Source: Balanoglossus misakiensis
Taxonomy: Eukaryota > Hemichordata
Assembly (NCBI GenBank): GCA_040954595.2
Contig: CM082584.2
Coordinates: forward strand, 13,082,001-13,146,000
Length of the DNA: 64,000 nucleotides
Direction: 5' to 3'
Every line of letters begins with the position of its first letter. The first letter of the stretch is position 1. The position numbers and the translations under genes are program-made. This document shows, piece by piece, positions 1 to 12,333 of the stretch. The notes beneath the pieces were generated by a model. The model saw nothing but the letters and a program-made list of their open reading frames with translations. It made no database searches and was not told where the DNA came from.

Positions 1-1210
1 AAAATCGTCAAAAATCGACGATTTATCGACTTTGCGAAATTTGAAAATTTGGTCATTTTTTGAAAAAACCATGGGTTATAGCTCAGGAAAATCGTCAAAA
101 ATCGAAGATTTTTCGACTTTGCGAATTTTGAAAATTTGGTCATTTTTTGAAAAAACCATGGGTTATAGCTCAGGAAAATCGTCAAAAATCGAAGATTTTT
201 CGACTTTGCGAATTTTGAAAATTTGGTCATTTTTTGAAAAAACCATGGGTTATAGCTCAGGAAAATGGTCAAAAATCGAAGATTTTTCGACTTTGCGAAA
301 TTTGAAAATTTGGTCATTTTTTGAAAAAACCATAGGTTATAGCTCAGGAAAATGGTCAAAAATCGACGATTTTTCGACTTTGCGAAATTTGAAAATTTGG
401 TCATTTTTTGAAAAAAACCATGGGTTATAGCTCAGGAAAATGGTCAAAAATCGAAGATTTTTCGACTTTGCGAATTTTCAAAATTTGGTCATTTTTTGAA
501 AAAATCATGGGTTATAGCTCAGGAAAATCGTCAAAAATCGAAGATTTTTCGACTTTGCGAATTTTCAAAATCTGGTCATTTTTTGAAAAGAACATGGGTT
601 ATAGCTCAGGAAAATCGTCAAAAATCGAAGATTTTTCGACTTTGCGAATTTTCAAAATCTGGTCATTTTTTGAAAAAACCATGGGTTTTAGCTCAGGAAA
701 ATCGTCAAAAATCGAAGATTTTTCGACTTTGCGATTTTTGAAAATTTGGTCATTTTTTGAAAAAACCATGGGTTATAGCTCAGGAAAATCGTCAAAAATC
801 GAAGATTTTTCGACTTTGCGAATTTTGAAAATTTAGTCATTTTTTGAAAAAAAACATGGGTTATAGCTCAGGAAAATCGTCAAAAATCGAAGATTTTTCG
901 ACTTTGCGAATTTTCAAAATTTCGTCGATTTTTGAAAAAACCATGGCTCAGGAAAATCATCAAAAAATGAGAATTTTTCGACTTTGCGAATGTTCAAAAT
1001 TTGGTCGATTTTTGAAAAAACCATGCGTTATAGCTCAGGAAAATCATCAAAAAAATAAGAATTTTTCGACTTTGCGAATTTTCAAAATTTCGTCGATTTT
1101 TGAAAAAACCATGGGTTATAGCTCAGGAAAATCATCAAAAAATGAGAATTTTTCGACTTTGTGAATTTTCAAAAATTCGTCGATTTTTGAAAAAACCATG
1201 GGTTATAGTT
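1..1210. repeat. 87-bp tandem satellite array (right end)
   Basis: About 14 head-to-tail units. The landmark ATGGGTTATAGCTCAGG recurs at 71, 158, 245, 332, 420, 507, 594, 681, 768, 856, 943, 1023, 1111 and 1198, giving spacings of 87-88 bp except for one 80-bp unit. The unit holds a near-palindrome, GTCAAAAATC-GAA-GATTTTTCGAC, and many A/T runs. Units up to about 850 are nearly identical; those from about 920 diverge (ATTTCGTCGATT for ATTTGGTCATTT, one 8-bp deletion), as expected at an array edge. Because 87 is 29 codons, frames stay open through the array without coding. The array runs off the left end of the window. Confidence 0.97.
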
Positions 1211-1527
1211 GTGAATGATATCAGAAAGTGCGCCAATTATGCATTTGTACTTGTAGCAGTGTGAGTAATATTAGATGATAAAAAGAAAAATTATACTGCA
1301 TGCACTCAAAAAAAAACATTGTTAAAGACACCATTGCTTTAAAAATTTTCTTGCATTTTATTTCAGAAAACAATTACACAATTCATTATCACTGAAATTC
1401 TCATGATCCTAATATTAAAATCTCTTTTCTGTAACACATTTCATATTTAAAAGTTACCAATGGGGCATAGGTAAATGTTTGTATGACTTCAATAAAATGT
1501 TTCTGCTCATTATTATATCTTTTATCA
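1206..1527 (-). other. DBF4 3' UTR and flank to the satellite
   Basis: AT-rich sequence between the DBF4 stop codon and the satellite. On the minus strand AATAAA occurs at 1357-1362 (TTTATT on the plus strand) and is a plausible poly(A) signal, giving a 3' UTR of roughly 190 bp. No other gene is seen here. Confidence 0.5.
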
Positions 1528-4481
1528 TTACACTGAGGAACATTTTCTTTTTTTCTTGTGTTTGACATTTTTTGGTGTTCTCTTTTTATGAATAGTCTGT
1601 GTGAGGTTTTTTTCCTCATCTTCCTTCTCATTTAATGTTCTACATCTCCTTTTGTTCATTTTGATTCTTTCTGTCAGTCCGATAAATGTGGGCAACAAAC
1701 ATTCAATGGGGATAGGCGAGGGTGGTGACGATGGTGCGATTTCACTGACAGGCTGAGAACAATTCTCTCCTAGTTTGCTGATCTGTGAGACTTCAAAGTT
1801 GGATGTGTGATCTTGTCTGGTGCAGTCCATGATTACCTCTCCACATTGATTGCTGGCAACGTCTGGCAGTATTGTCGTCCCAAGCATTTGGTCATACATA
1901 GGTGTGAGGGACAATGAGACATGTTTGGTTTCAGGAAATGTTTCAGGACTTACACTTGTATTCGCTTGTGGTTTCTCTTCAAGATTATCCACGATTTTTG
2001 TCTCACGGCTGCAATTCTGTTGTGAGCTGTTCCTAAGTTCTGTTTTATGCGTCCCTGCTATCCCAGTCTGTGTCGTTTCACAACTATGAGAGTAAGTGTC
2101 CTGTACAGAGTGGTATTCTGTTTCATACTGTGCTTTGGTTTTCAACATTTCACTTGTTTGTGGTGTTGCTTCAACAGTATTGTCATGAACACTCTTCTCA
2201 GCTGTAAATACATTATCCTCCATTTGCTCCACATGGCACAACGTTCTGCTGTCTTCACTCATTTCCGGCAAAACAGACGCAAAGCAAGGATCAATGTCTG
2301 CCACAAATCTGCCATTCCATTCATGTGTGTTAAACGCAGCGCTGCGACCAAAATCGTCCGAGTCATCCTGGAAATCATCCCATCTCTCCAAAGTCTCCAT
2401 CACTCTGGCAACACAACTGCCTAGTTCAATGCCTTCACTTGAGTGTCCATCTTGATTTTGCAGATCATCCTCTTCTGACGTTTTTGGCAGTGTAGTTCTT
2501 TCTTTTTCTGAAACCACATCTTTTTCAGTGTTCTTTAGCTTGGCATTGTTAGTCAAACCTTCTCCTGCTGTCAGACATGCACCGATCAATCTAGGGGGAC
2601 CTTCAATACGTGGACGTTTCGCAAAGGGGGAAACAAGCAATATTTCATTCAACCTGTAGAGAGAAAGAAAAAGATAAGAGATAAGATATATGACATCACA
2701 ATATATATAATGATGAGCAATGATAAACAAGTCGACAAAAATCTCATATTTCAAAGATCTCCCAAGCTGTCTGAAAATGTAACTAATACAAAATATGATG
2801 CATTAGGTGAATTTCTTACCCTAGGGCCATGTTCTTATTCATGAACTCTGACTGAAACTGCTCCAAACTTGGCAACTTTTCTATCATCAAATCAACTTTT
2901 GAGTAATTGCTGTCTTGACTGGCATACGCTCGGTGTGTGTCTGTCTGCAAGTGGGCTGCCAGGTCATCACATCGAACCAAACAACATTCGCAGTATCCAA
3001 CTGGTTTGCTTTCTCGTACAGCTATGCCAGGTGTAGTCGTGGTAACATCTTCACCTTTGCCACGGCGACGGGAGGAATACCTGCGCCTCGGTTTGATCAG
3101 GCAAACTTTTGGCCAGCCTCCCTTACCAATCTGCCAATATGATGGCTTGAACATACTGTTAAGAAAAGAAACAAAATGGTTTGAATATAATATTAAGGAC
3201 AACTTTCTATAACGGATAGATTTTCTAGACAGTTTTCACTGAAAGATTCTTATAGCTTCATGCGATGAAAATGTGCATAGGAAAACAACAAAAATCATGA
3301 GCACAACTAACCTGCCATGGTCTTCAAATTTGATGTATGGCTCTCTTAAAGTCCTTGGGCGTGGTTTCTTAGCATCGGCTATCCAAAGCTTAAACTCCTC
3401 CAGTAGGACGATCTTCACACCCCATGCTTTGGCGTTGGCTAATACATCAGTGCCACCAGCACTGCTGCGATATACAGCCTTCTGAAGAAGCAGTTTGCCG
3501 CGAGTCAGTGTTGTATAAGCTGGTGATTCTGAAGAACCAGGGCTTGGAGAAGTGCTGATGTTGTCTGAATGTGGGCTTTGACCTGGTGATGAACACAGTG
3601 TTGATGTTTCCTTGCTGCTGCTGGTACGATCGGTCACGACATAATTTACGGATTTGCTGAGAAAGCTTTCCACAACCTGAATTTTGAAAACAGAAAACTT
3701 GCATCGTAAATTCCATGTTCAACAGATGATGTCATCAGCTAATCCAAAGCTATTGTTTTACGATCAGTAGTCTATAACAAATGTGAATTTTTTTCAATAA
3801 CTCACTTACCCCGCCTAATTCTTGAATGTCCTTCTCCATCAAACCAATTTTGTTAAAAGAACATTTCAAATACAGGTAGAAGGATTTTCCTGCCAAAGGT
3901 TTCTCATCCATGGTCAACTTTCTTCGGGCTTTTAAAGGTGTTCCATTCGACCCTACAGAAAATAATAGAAATGTTATCCTTCATGACAGATTACATGTAC
4001 AGTCATGTTTACCAAATGCAATTTTTTTCTACTCCGGAAAGCATGCTAATATACCCAGTACATGTACTCCACTTGTCAACATATCATGGCAACCGTTGCT
4101 AATAGCAATTGAATCAGATATCACCATAACCAAAGACAAACTAAGGGTTTAAATCTAATCACTGTAACAAGTCAGTGACATGGACAGCACTAGTTACTTT
4201 GATCACACTGGTCCGAAATCCTTAGCAGGCTACATCATAATAATGGTCATAGCCTGTGATCATGAATGTTTAAAACGGAAATGACCGTCGCATATACATG
4301 AGGGGTAACTGTTTACAGTAATATACACGCAATCGACGCAGGACATGGTTAACTTCCGAGTTGCATGCGAAAAAATATGACAAATCGTTCAATGTAGTCA
4401 ACGATTACACTTGTATGAATTCATATGAGCTCGATAGTACTTACGTTCGCGTCCCCGATCATTGTTCAGTAGAGGAGCCAT
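1528..4481 (-). CDS. DBF4: DBF4-type regulatory subunit of CDC7 kinase
   Basis: Complete gene in five coding exons read right to left: 4481-4445, 3952-3810, 3676-3312, 3155-2820 and 2653-1528. Phases agree at every junction; product 668 aa, close to human DBF4 (about 674). DBF4 binds and activates CDC7 kinase in the nucleus, which phosphorylates MCM2-7 to fire origins. Residues about 30-80 (LAGKSFYLYLKC... VVESFLSKSVNYVV) are the BRCT-like motif N. Residues 183-207 (MFKPSYWQIGKGGWPKV) fit motif M. The diagnostic motif C zinc finger is at 237-256: C237-x2-C240, H250, H256. The rest of exon 5 is a polar, Ser/Thr-rich tail ending in basic residues. The ATG has a good context (ACAATGG). DBF4 versus DBF4B cannot be separated; an unduplicated ancestor is likely. 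Confidence 0.94.
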
Positions 4482-4916
4482 TGTTGACACAATTCAAGAT
4501 GGGCGCCAGTTTTAAATCACGAAATCGACTCCTTCAGTAAAACGGGAAGACATCCATTCATTGGCGTAGTTCCACGATCATTATCGGGTTTTATCGCCCA
4601 GTGAACTAAGCTCAACCGATAAGTATAGTCAGTGACCTGATATATCTGCAAAATTCTCAGAAAATCACACACAAATTCCGCAGAGCTGACAAACAATGTG
4701 GTTGCATATGGCCAGTGCTAATGTACATTTCAATGCGCTTTTCATTAATATTCAGTAGCAGTAGGTAATTAGCATATCGAATATTAGCATTTGAGCTACG
4801 CCCACTGATGACGTCACATATCAAAAGCAGTACAGTGAGGTCCGTAACTATGCATTATTATAGCGCACCATCCACTAGCAAGAGACGGACTGCAAGAAAT
4901 ATTGTGTGCCAAACTT
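4482..4916. promoter_or_regulatory. DBF4 upstream / DNAJC14 downstream intergenic gap
   Basis: The only space between the DBF4 start and the probable DNAJC14 poly(A) site, about 0.4 kb, so it should hold the DBF4 promoter. A perfect CRE palindrome TGACGTCA lies at 4809-4816. No TATA box is evident close to the ATG. No coding potential is seen. Confidence 0.5.
4501..4516 (+). promoter_or_regulatory. possible CDE/CHR-like cell-cycle element upstream of DBF4
   Basis: GGGCGC-CAGT-TTTAAA lies 20-35 bp upstream of the DBF4 ATG. In vertebrate G2/M genes a CDE (GC-rich core), a 4-nt spacer and a CHR (TTYRAA) form the DREAM/MuvB/E2F-bound tandem element. Spacing and content fit, but the element reads on the strand opposite to the gene, and such short motifs occur by chance. 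Confidence 0.25.
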
Positions 4917-6815
4917 TTTATTTGCAAATTATATGTGATTTATTTACTTCTGAAGGTAAAACAAGAATATGCATGAGATGTAAATAGACCTTTACTCAAC
5001 AACACTTTGAAAAAGTCGCAGAAGTCTAAATGATTAACAATAATCCACAGGTAATTACATGAAACTACATCAGAAAATAAACCTATTAAACTTATACCAT
5101 ATTTCTTACAAATCTGTACCATGTACAAAGGGGGTCATTTACAAATTTGTACAAACTAGAATAGAAAGTTCGGTCCAAGAAAAGAGAACAGAGGTCATCA
5201 CATTCCACAATGTATTTTTCCATGGATTTGCATGTGATAATTTCCTTCACATTTGATGTTTATCAGACTATTATGGATACTGTTGAGGGAAATAATTTTA
5301 ATCGTCAAAAGCTGGGATCCTCTTTATGTTAAACTAACAGGCTTTATAAAAGACAACATACTTAATTTTGGATAGACAATGATATTCTGCATACAGCACA
5401 AGAAATAAACATTAAAACTTGGGAGTCTCTGCAGAGATTTTTTCCACTTTATAATGTCAGTGTCACAAGTGCACATCCATCATACATGCAATTGCCACTA
5501 GATGCCGATATTGACTCACCCCCACCCCCTCTACTCCAATTCACAGGACCAACAATGTACAGTGCCACTATACAACCTCGAAAAGTCTCATCACAAAATG
5601 GCAAGCTTGGAAAGATCTACGCTCTGTATGGAAGAAATATTTCTCTTCTTGATTACTACTTTGTTTAAAAATTACCACATAGCACCATTATTTATTTCAT
5701 ACAAAATAGTGGTTGGGAAGCTGACATGTTAGAAACTGGCTTTCAACATTTTTGAAAACGGGAAGGATTTAGTATTTCAAGGCTGGCGACGAGAATAGTT
5801 GTCCTGGCTTTGAATTCAAATTCATCAGGGCTAGACTTAGAAAATGGTGTATGGATAGAAGTATTAAACCCTGGAACACATACACGATTGGTATTATTGG
5901 TCTACAGAATTGAACAATTATCATGTCATCCAACTGGATTTGTCAGAAAATTCTCTAACTGTGATGCTTGGACCCCATAAAACTGAAACTGAGTTGCATT
6001 TGACTGACAAAAGGCACTTGTAACTTTCTTTGCTAGACATATCTTACCAGAACACCATCCAAATATGCTGATCTTTGTCATTCATGACAGATTGAAAACA
6101 AAATTACTGAAGGAAAACAAAACAAAACAGAACTTAAACTTAACAATACCATCTAATTTCACGGAGGAAAAACTTTAAAACAGTGTCAAACAAAACCAAC
6201 AGTAACAAATTGAAGTAAAGACACAAATAGCAAATAGTACAGAACTACTTTCATTGTCAAATGATCTGTGTACAGAGAAGTCTACAATTTGATGCACAAG
6301 TATTGAACTTTATATACCTTCCCGTTTCTTCTTTCAAGTAAGAAAAACTTGTTGACACAAAATATAAATCACCAGAAAAAGAAAACAAAGCAAAAAATGA
6401 AATACAGTTTAACATCTACAGAAGAAAATATTATTCTTCATGAAAAGAGCATCTAACCTTACAATCATTTGATCACCACAAATATGTGAATGCTGCCTTA
6501 TAACTTAAAAGAACTTTGTAAATAATCTTCATGGACTCCACAGAAGCCCAATTCACGTTTTTTTTCTTCTTCTTCAAAACTCATGTTATAGTCTGCTCAC
6601 AAAAAATATTTTCAATTCATATACTCCAACTACATTTCAGTGTATACTCAGTTCAACATTACCAGATATATTTCATTTTTTTAACTGGTTTATCTAACAT
6701 CACTTGGTGGTCAGCTTTTCCACTGCAGTTTAGAAAATCAAATATTTCATAGATCACAAAGTTTTGGTTGCAAATCTCTTTGTAAAGAATATGCCTCAGT
6801 ATGGACTTTTACTGA

Positions 6816-6850
6816 CCATTAGAAAACAATGGGTTTGGTGAAAGGGTTAA
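6816..6850. mobile_element. truncated relative of the TTAA MITE
   Basis: The block with AGAAAACAATGGGTTTGG followed directly by GTGAAAGGG-TTAA repeats the right part of the complete element at 7351-7443, about 590 bp away. The matching left end is not seen, so this is a fragment or internally deleted copy. Confidence 0.6.
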
Positions 6851-7350
6851 GGAAAGTGAAGTCCAGTGGTATTTTTCAATTTTGCATTTCCTGCCTGATT
6901 CCATCATTTCTCTGAATTTATAAACAACTTTTTGTTCAATTTGGCCACACAATTTCTGTCATTTGTAGAGAAAAGATCTGAGACCAAGATTGAGATTGAG
7001 AATAAACCAATACAAAGGAAATGATTGACTTTTTTTTAAATCCAAATTTTTGATACTGGTCCAAAGGGTGGAACAATTTGACAACTTCAAAAACAAGATG
7101 CTTCCATCTTCATGACAGTTCTAATGAATGAAAACTTCAACGACAATTTGATAAGTAATCTCTTGGAAATCAATGGCTGGTATCTGTCTCCATTCTCTTG
7201 TGTGAGAATATTCTAGGAAAAATCTATGTTGAGCTTTGCAAGATCTGGCAATATTGCAGCAATCAAAAATCAAGGTTTGAATTCACACCCTCATATTCAT
7301 TGATCAGTTCCCAATTTTTTTTTTGCGCAATCTAATTTTTTTTTTACACA

Positions 7351-7443
7351 TTAACCCTTTCACTCCCAGTTTCCTCTATAGAGGTCCAACCATACCATAG
7401 AAAACAATGGGTTTGGACTAAACCATGGTTGTGAAAGGGTTAA
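7351..7443. mobile_element. 85-bp piggyBac-type MITE with TTAA target duplication
   Basis: TTAA-CCCTTTCAC ... GTGAAAGGG-TTAA. The element is 7355-7439 with 9-bp perfect terminal inverted repeats starting CCC and flanked on both sides by TTAA (7351-7354, 7440-7443), the target site of piggyBac-family transposons. Inside are small palindromes (CCTCTATAGAGG, AACCATGGTT). It has no coding capacity, so it is a non-autonomous element, probably carried in the DNAJC14 3' UTR. Confidence 0.75.
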
Positions 7444-7684
7444 AACTGAAACGTTTCACTTGATTTTGTCATTATTCTTGGGAAACCTGGTTTCATACGT
7501 TTCAACACCGGTTACCAGCTATGTTACCATTCAAGATTCGTACATGTGTAAATGAAAAAGCATCGATCAAGTACTTCTTCATGGAAAGAAATCTTCAGCA
7601 ATATATGCCGCACACATCAAGTCCTTGCCAATCCTTGTCTTGAGTCGTTGTTAATCAAATCCTATGATTCTCTAAGCATCTTCA

Positions 7685-10600
7685 TCATCGTCCCCTCTTC
7701 TTCTTTCGCTTTTTCTTGTTTCCTCCCCCTCCTCCCGCTGCACCACTCCCACCACCTCCTCCAAATCCAAACCCTGAGGAATTTCCCGTGTTCATTCCGT
7801 GTCCCATTCTGGATCCCATTCCAGATCCCGTTCCAGGTCCAGGTTGTGTGCCGTCATTGTTTTCATACTGCATGTGGTTGAACAAGTCTTTCAGGAAATC
7901 ATTGAGTTCTGCTTCCCTGTGGATCAAGAAACAGGAACGTTGACAGAAAAATAGAGATTGGAATCAATAAAACTAATCTCTCCCCATTCACAAGCTGGGT
8001 ATTTCCACTGAAATTCTATTTCCTGCCTTTTATATTCCCTATCACTGGACAATCAGGGAAAGCTTGTGTATAAATCCTTACCCTTCTCTCGGTCGTTGAT
8101 GTTGGTTGCGTCGTCTTCCAGCACTTTCAAACCTACACTGTACCACATGGCCGTTCGGTTCTATACTGTTTATTTTCTGCATGTTAAAAAAAATATTGTG
8201 AAATCTTCTTAATTACTTACTAAAGGGTTACTCAAAAATACAGCTACATGAAAAATGTTGCAGCCTCAGTCCACATACAGACAAGATTCTGTCAAATATG
8301 TTTACAAACCTGACAAGCAGCCCATTCAGTCACATCGTAAATATTACTATCCATACAAGCATAATAGTACCATTTAAAACCAAGATATGATGTTTCTGCC
8401 CATATATCACCCTAGAAATAAAAAAACATCCAGTTATACACCATAAGAAATCACAACATCATCATACGAGTTTTCATTTGAGAAAGATGGTCTATTTGCT
8501 ACCATAAGAAGTCTTCGATTATTCTCAGGAAAAATATTAAAACCTGGTTGTTTTTTCATTTAATTATCTCTTTTGATACACTTAGCACCTGTCTGTAACC
8601 TGCAATGGTACAGTGTATTCTGTTTAAGATTAAAAATCATATCTACTGGATATTAAATTCAGCCATACCTCTTTAGCTGGATGTCGTATATCACATTTTT
8701 TGCAATATCTAGCGCTATAAATCTGTCTGTCTGTTTCCAGTCGCATGTGCTTGCCTCCACAGTTCTCGCATGGCATAGTGTTTGCTGCCTAAGGGGAGAA
8801 GAACAGTTTATAGCTACAGCTTAGAAAATTGAGGCTTGACCATGACAACAATGGGATTCATTATAAGCGCATACACACACATTTGGTAGGTCATACATAC
8901 ACACATATACACCGATGTTTAGACAGTTTGCATTGCTGTCATTTAAACTCACCTCTTTCATCTTTTGATGGAGTTTGGTAAAGAAATCATTGATGTCTTT
9001 CTGTGAAAGGAAAACAGGAACATACAGCACATCAGTGATGAATATTAAGATTTTTTTCATATCTGGATTAGTACTGGCTATGCAGTAAAAGAGTATTAAA
9101 TTCAGGGTCAGAGTGCAAAGGTCAAAAGTGAAGTCCAACTCACCATTGCTTCTTCCATTTCTCCATCTTCCATTGTCTCTGTATCATATGCTTTTCTTTT
9201 ACTCTGGGGAAGAAACATAGTGCAAGGAAAAGTTCAGTAAAGATATTTTTAAGACAGCTACATGTAAATTGAGATTTTTGTACTTGAATCATAGTGTCAT
9301 GACTGAGTTGGCCCAGCCGTTGGAACAATGCAAGAAGAGACGTACCGGGTCTCCAAGGATCTCAAAGGCATGTCCGAGAATCTTGAACGCTTCCTCAGCA
9401 CCAGTTTGTGTGTTCTGTAAAATAAAGGGGGGGGCCATCAGGATTACTTAGTTTTCAGTGGAACCTTTCAACACAATACAGGACCACAAAACTTCTTGTG
9501 TCCACACAGAAACTTGTAGCAGGGTGTATGGTTCTCTCTTACCTTGTCAGGGTGAACTAGCATGGCTTGTCTTCTATAATATTTCTTGATATCTTCATCA
9601 GATGCATCCCTCGACACACCCAATACATTATATGGATTTTTGCCTTCACAGGATAATAGCCTTTGGATGGCTTCTTCTCCTGAAAAATAAAATGTGTGCA
9701 AAATGTTATCCAAGTGTGAAAAAGAATCTTACACACCCAAGGGTCTGGGAAAAGATTTCCTGCACATTCGTTAGAGATCGTTTCTCTGACACAATCTGCA
9801 CACAAATGTGAGACAAAATATCCCCAACTTAACTTAACACAGTTCACAAACCAGGAGAATCACTTTCATTTTTGGTTATCAAATCAATTCTTCCTACCTG
9901 TAGATGGAAGTCTTATATTCTGTGTTGGCCCATTGCTTGTTGCTTCTTTCTTATTGTTCCATGTAAAACCACCATTTGTATATCGACTTTGGTTCTTGGT
10001 CCATTTCTCTTTTACTTTCACTTTCACTTTATTCCACACAAGGCTGGTGTACTCCACGACAAACTTCCAGGAAATATTAGCACTGTGAAAATAAAGTAAG
10101 ATGTAAGTTGTTACAGTTTGTCAATGCTGTTTCTCTCAATTAAATTGTGTTCTCTGGTTGAATATATAGCAACATTTGAGTCATATGAGACACTTACCAT
10201 CTGATGACAAGCGCCAGAAGAATCAAGAGCAGCATGGTGATCAACATGACAAAACGGATGACCGATCTACCAATGAATATCATACCTCTGTACCACATGT
10301 CACCTAAAAAAAAGATACACAAAGGTACTTAGAAATCAAAGTTTTCTTCCGGAGATGAACACAGGATTTTCAGATTTGGACCATAAGCATTTCTTACTTA
10401 CCATCAGCATAGCCATTATTGCTTTCTCTTTCTTTTTGTTGCAAACCACTGCGGGGTCTTCTTTCTTCGTGTCTTTTGTGGGGACCGACTGTAGGTTTCT
10501 GTGCTGCATGTTTCGTGTTGTTGGTGGGTCTGGAAGGAGAATCAACTCTCCTTCCCTTTTCTTCCTTGCGTCTTTCTTCGTTGGGTTGTGGGTCTTGTTG

Positions 10601-12082
10601 TGGGGTCTCCTTTGTCTCTTGGGTCTTAGTCTCATTGTGTTTCGAGTCGTCCTGTTCTGGGTTCACTTTGGGCTTCTTTTCACTGCATGATGGAGTCTCT
10701 TTCCGAGTCTGGAAAATTCTTTTGGGATCAAAGAACGAGTGGTTGTTTGTTCTTCTCTTCTCCCATTCATCATTAGGCTTGTCTCCATCCTTTGCACCAT
10801 CTCCTGAACCTTTCATATCAACATAGTCTGCAGACACATACTTCCCGGTTCTGACATCGAAGCGAGTGCCAACACTTCCGCACCGACCATACTGAGAACC
10901 ACCAACAGAGGCGTTGCAAGCATAACTGCCTTCATCTTCTGATTTAGGGGATGCGTCACTTTCATTGCTAACACAGTCATCTTTGCATTCTTTACATGCT
11001 TTGCAGTCATCCTCAACCTCCAGATCGCCTTCACTGATTTGCCCAACACAGTCACCTTGGCTAACACTTACATGATTCTTTTCTTTAGTGCTGTTCTTGG
11101 AAGCCGTGGCTCTGCCCCTGTCCCTGCAGGAGCTTCTCTTAGAGTCGGCACTCTTGCATTTTGCATCTTTAGTGGGATGTGGTTTTGTGGCTTGGATGTT
11201 GAAATCATCTAGTCCATACTTGGAGTTGGGGTCGATTGTGCTCTTTGCTTTTGAGTTGTTAGACTTGACTGCACTGAAGTCATCTAATGCATATGCAGAT
11301 TTCATCTTTGGTCGGTGGTTTGTATTGGTGTTGCCGCTCCTCATCAACTTTGCGTGTCTAGGTGGGACGTTTCTCGCAGAAGAAGATGAGTGCCACTTGG
11401 TGGATTTGGTGCCAGACTTCCCTGCTTTCTGAGTTGGTTTGATGGGTTTGGGAACCTGGTCTGGGCTGGCTGGCATGCTGGCAACATCAGAGTAACTCTT
11501 CAACTTAGCTGAAGCTGATGTACGACTCGTATTCGAACTGTTGCTGAGATCCGACGTGTTAGATATGTGTGATTCTGTACTACCGTAGGTATCTGAGGCA
11601 GATGTCAAGTTGGAGTATGTGTTCATGGCAGCGGTATACATATTCCTTCCTTCATCTACAGCCGCCTCTGTAAAATCGTACGGGGGCATGAATCCGGGAT
11701 AAGTACTGGCCGTAGCATGATTACTTGCATCTGGTGTGGAATCAGGACTATTACCTTCAAAGGCACTATAATTAAAATACCCAAAGTCATCAGGGCTGGA
11801 GAGTGAGCGACCACGGAAACTGTAGTCGTTGGTTGTGGGAGGAGGACTATTCCATGAATTTGGAAGCTGATACGCAGAGTCGGTGGATGCCAAAAGGTTG
11901 GACCAGAAAGCAGCATCGAAGTCACCTCCGGCAGATAAATCAGGAACAGTCTGATCACCACTCATTCCATCAGGCGGATCTACTGGATTTGATATCAAAC
12001 TGGAAAAGTCAAATGTAGGCTGGTCATTCCTCATTCCGGGATACATCCCGTGACGGAATTTGGATTGATCTTCCGGATCCAT
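7685..12082 (-). CDS. DNAJC14: DNAJC14-type J-domain co-chaperone
   Basis: Complete coding region in eleven exons, right to left: 12082-10402, 10303-10198, 10082-9898, 9679-9543, 9414-9346, 9203-9144, 9000-8953, 8788-8669, 8411-8310, 8176-8082, 7916-7685. All phases match; product 944 aa. The first 560 residues are Ser/Asn/Thr-rich and low in complexity. A hydrophobic segment spans about 575-594. The J domain is about 670-726 with the catalytic HPD at 700-702. A zinc ribbon follows (C769, C772, C791, C794, ending RYCKKC), then the [15 protein letters not shown] and [10 protein letters not shown] blocks typical of DNAJC14 (DRIP78/Jiv). The C-terminus is Gly-rich and ends [10 protein letters not shown]. 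Vertebrate DNAJC14 is an ER-membrane HSP70 co-chaperone of about 700 aa, so this N-terminus is longer. The ATG lies 21 bp inside the exon that follows a 5' UTR intron. Confidence 0.95.
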
Positions 12083-12102
12083 CTTCAGCCCACCATTACA
12101 AC

Positions 12103-12283
12103 CCCTGCAAGAACAGATGGGATCTAAATGAATATGGGGGAATTATAAAACACAAATCTCCCATTAACGATTAAAATTAGTGAAACCAAAATTTGAATGG
12201 AAGGTTAAAATAAAATGTTGTAAATGTTCTGTCAACGATGTATTAAAAATTAAACTACTCATAACTGGTAGAGGTAAATTCAT

Positions 12284-12333
<50 letters not shown>

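Larger units (their letters stand above)
4917..7684 (-). other. probable long 3' UTR of DNAJC14
   Basis: About 2.8 kb of AT-rich, non-coding sequence directly downstream of the DNAJC14 stop. Minus-strand AATAAA signals lie at 4917-4922, 4939-4944 and 5691-5696, so one or more polyadenylation sites are possible. The stretch contains the MITE at 7351-7443 and a related fragment at 6816-6850. No splice-flanked coding exon was recognised. True UTR extent needs transcript data. Confidence 0.45.

Noticed and set aside
32-1164. Several open frames with a repeated 29-residue motif
   Set aside because: They follow directly from the 87-bp tandem repeat being a multiple of three. There is no promoter, splice or domain evidence, and the frame breaks where units are 88 or 80 bp.
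1-1210. CRISPR-like array
   Set aside because: The whole unit is repeated with no unique spacers, in a eukaryotic context; it is satellite DNA.
10355-11961. Open frames antisense to or shifted within the DNAJC14 first coding exon
   Set aside because: Shadows of a long coding exon with biased composition; no independent evidence.
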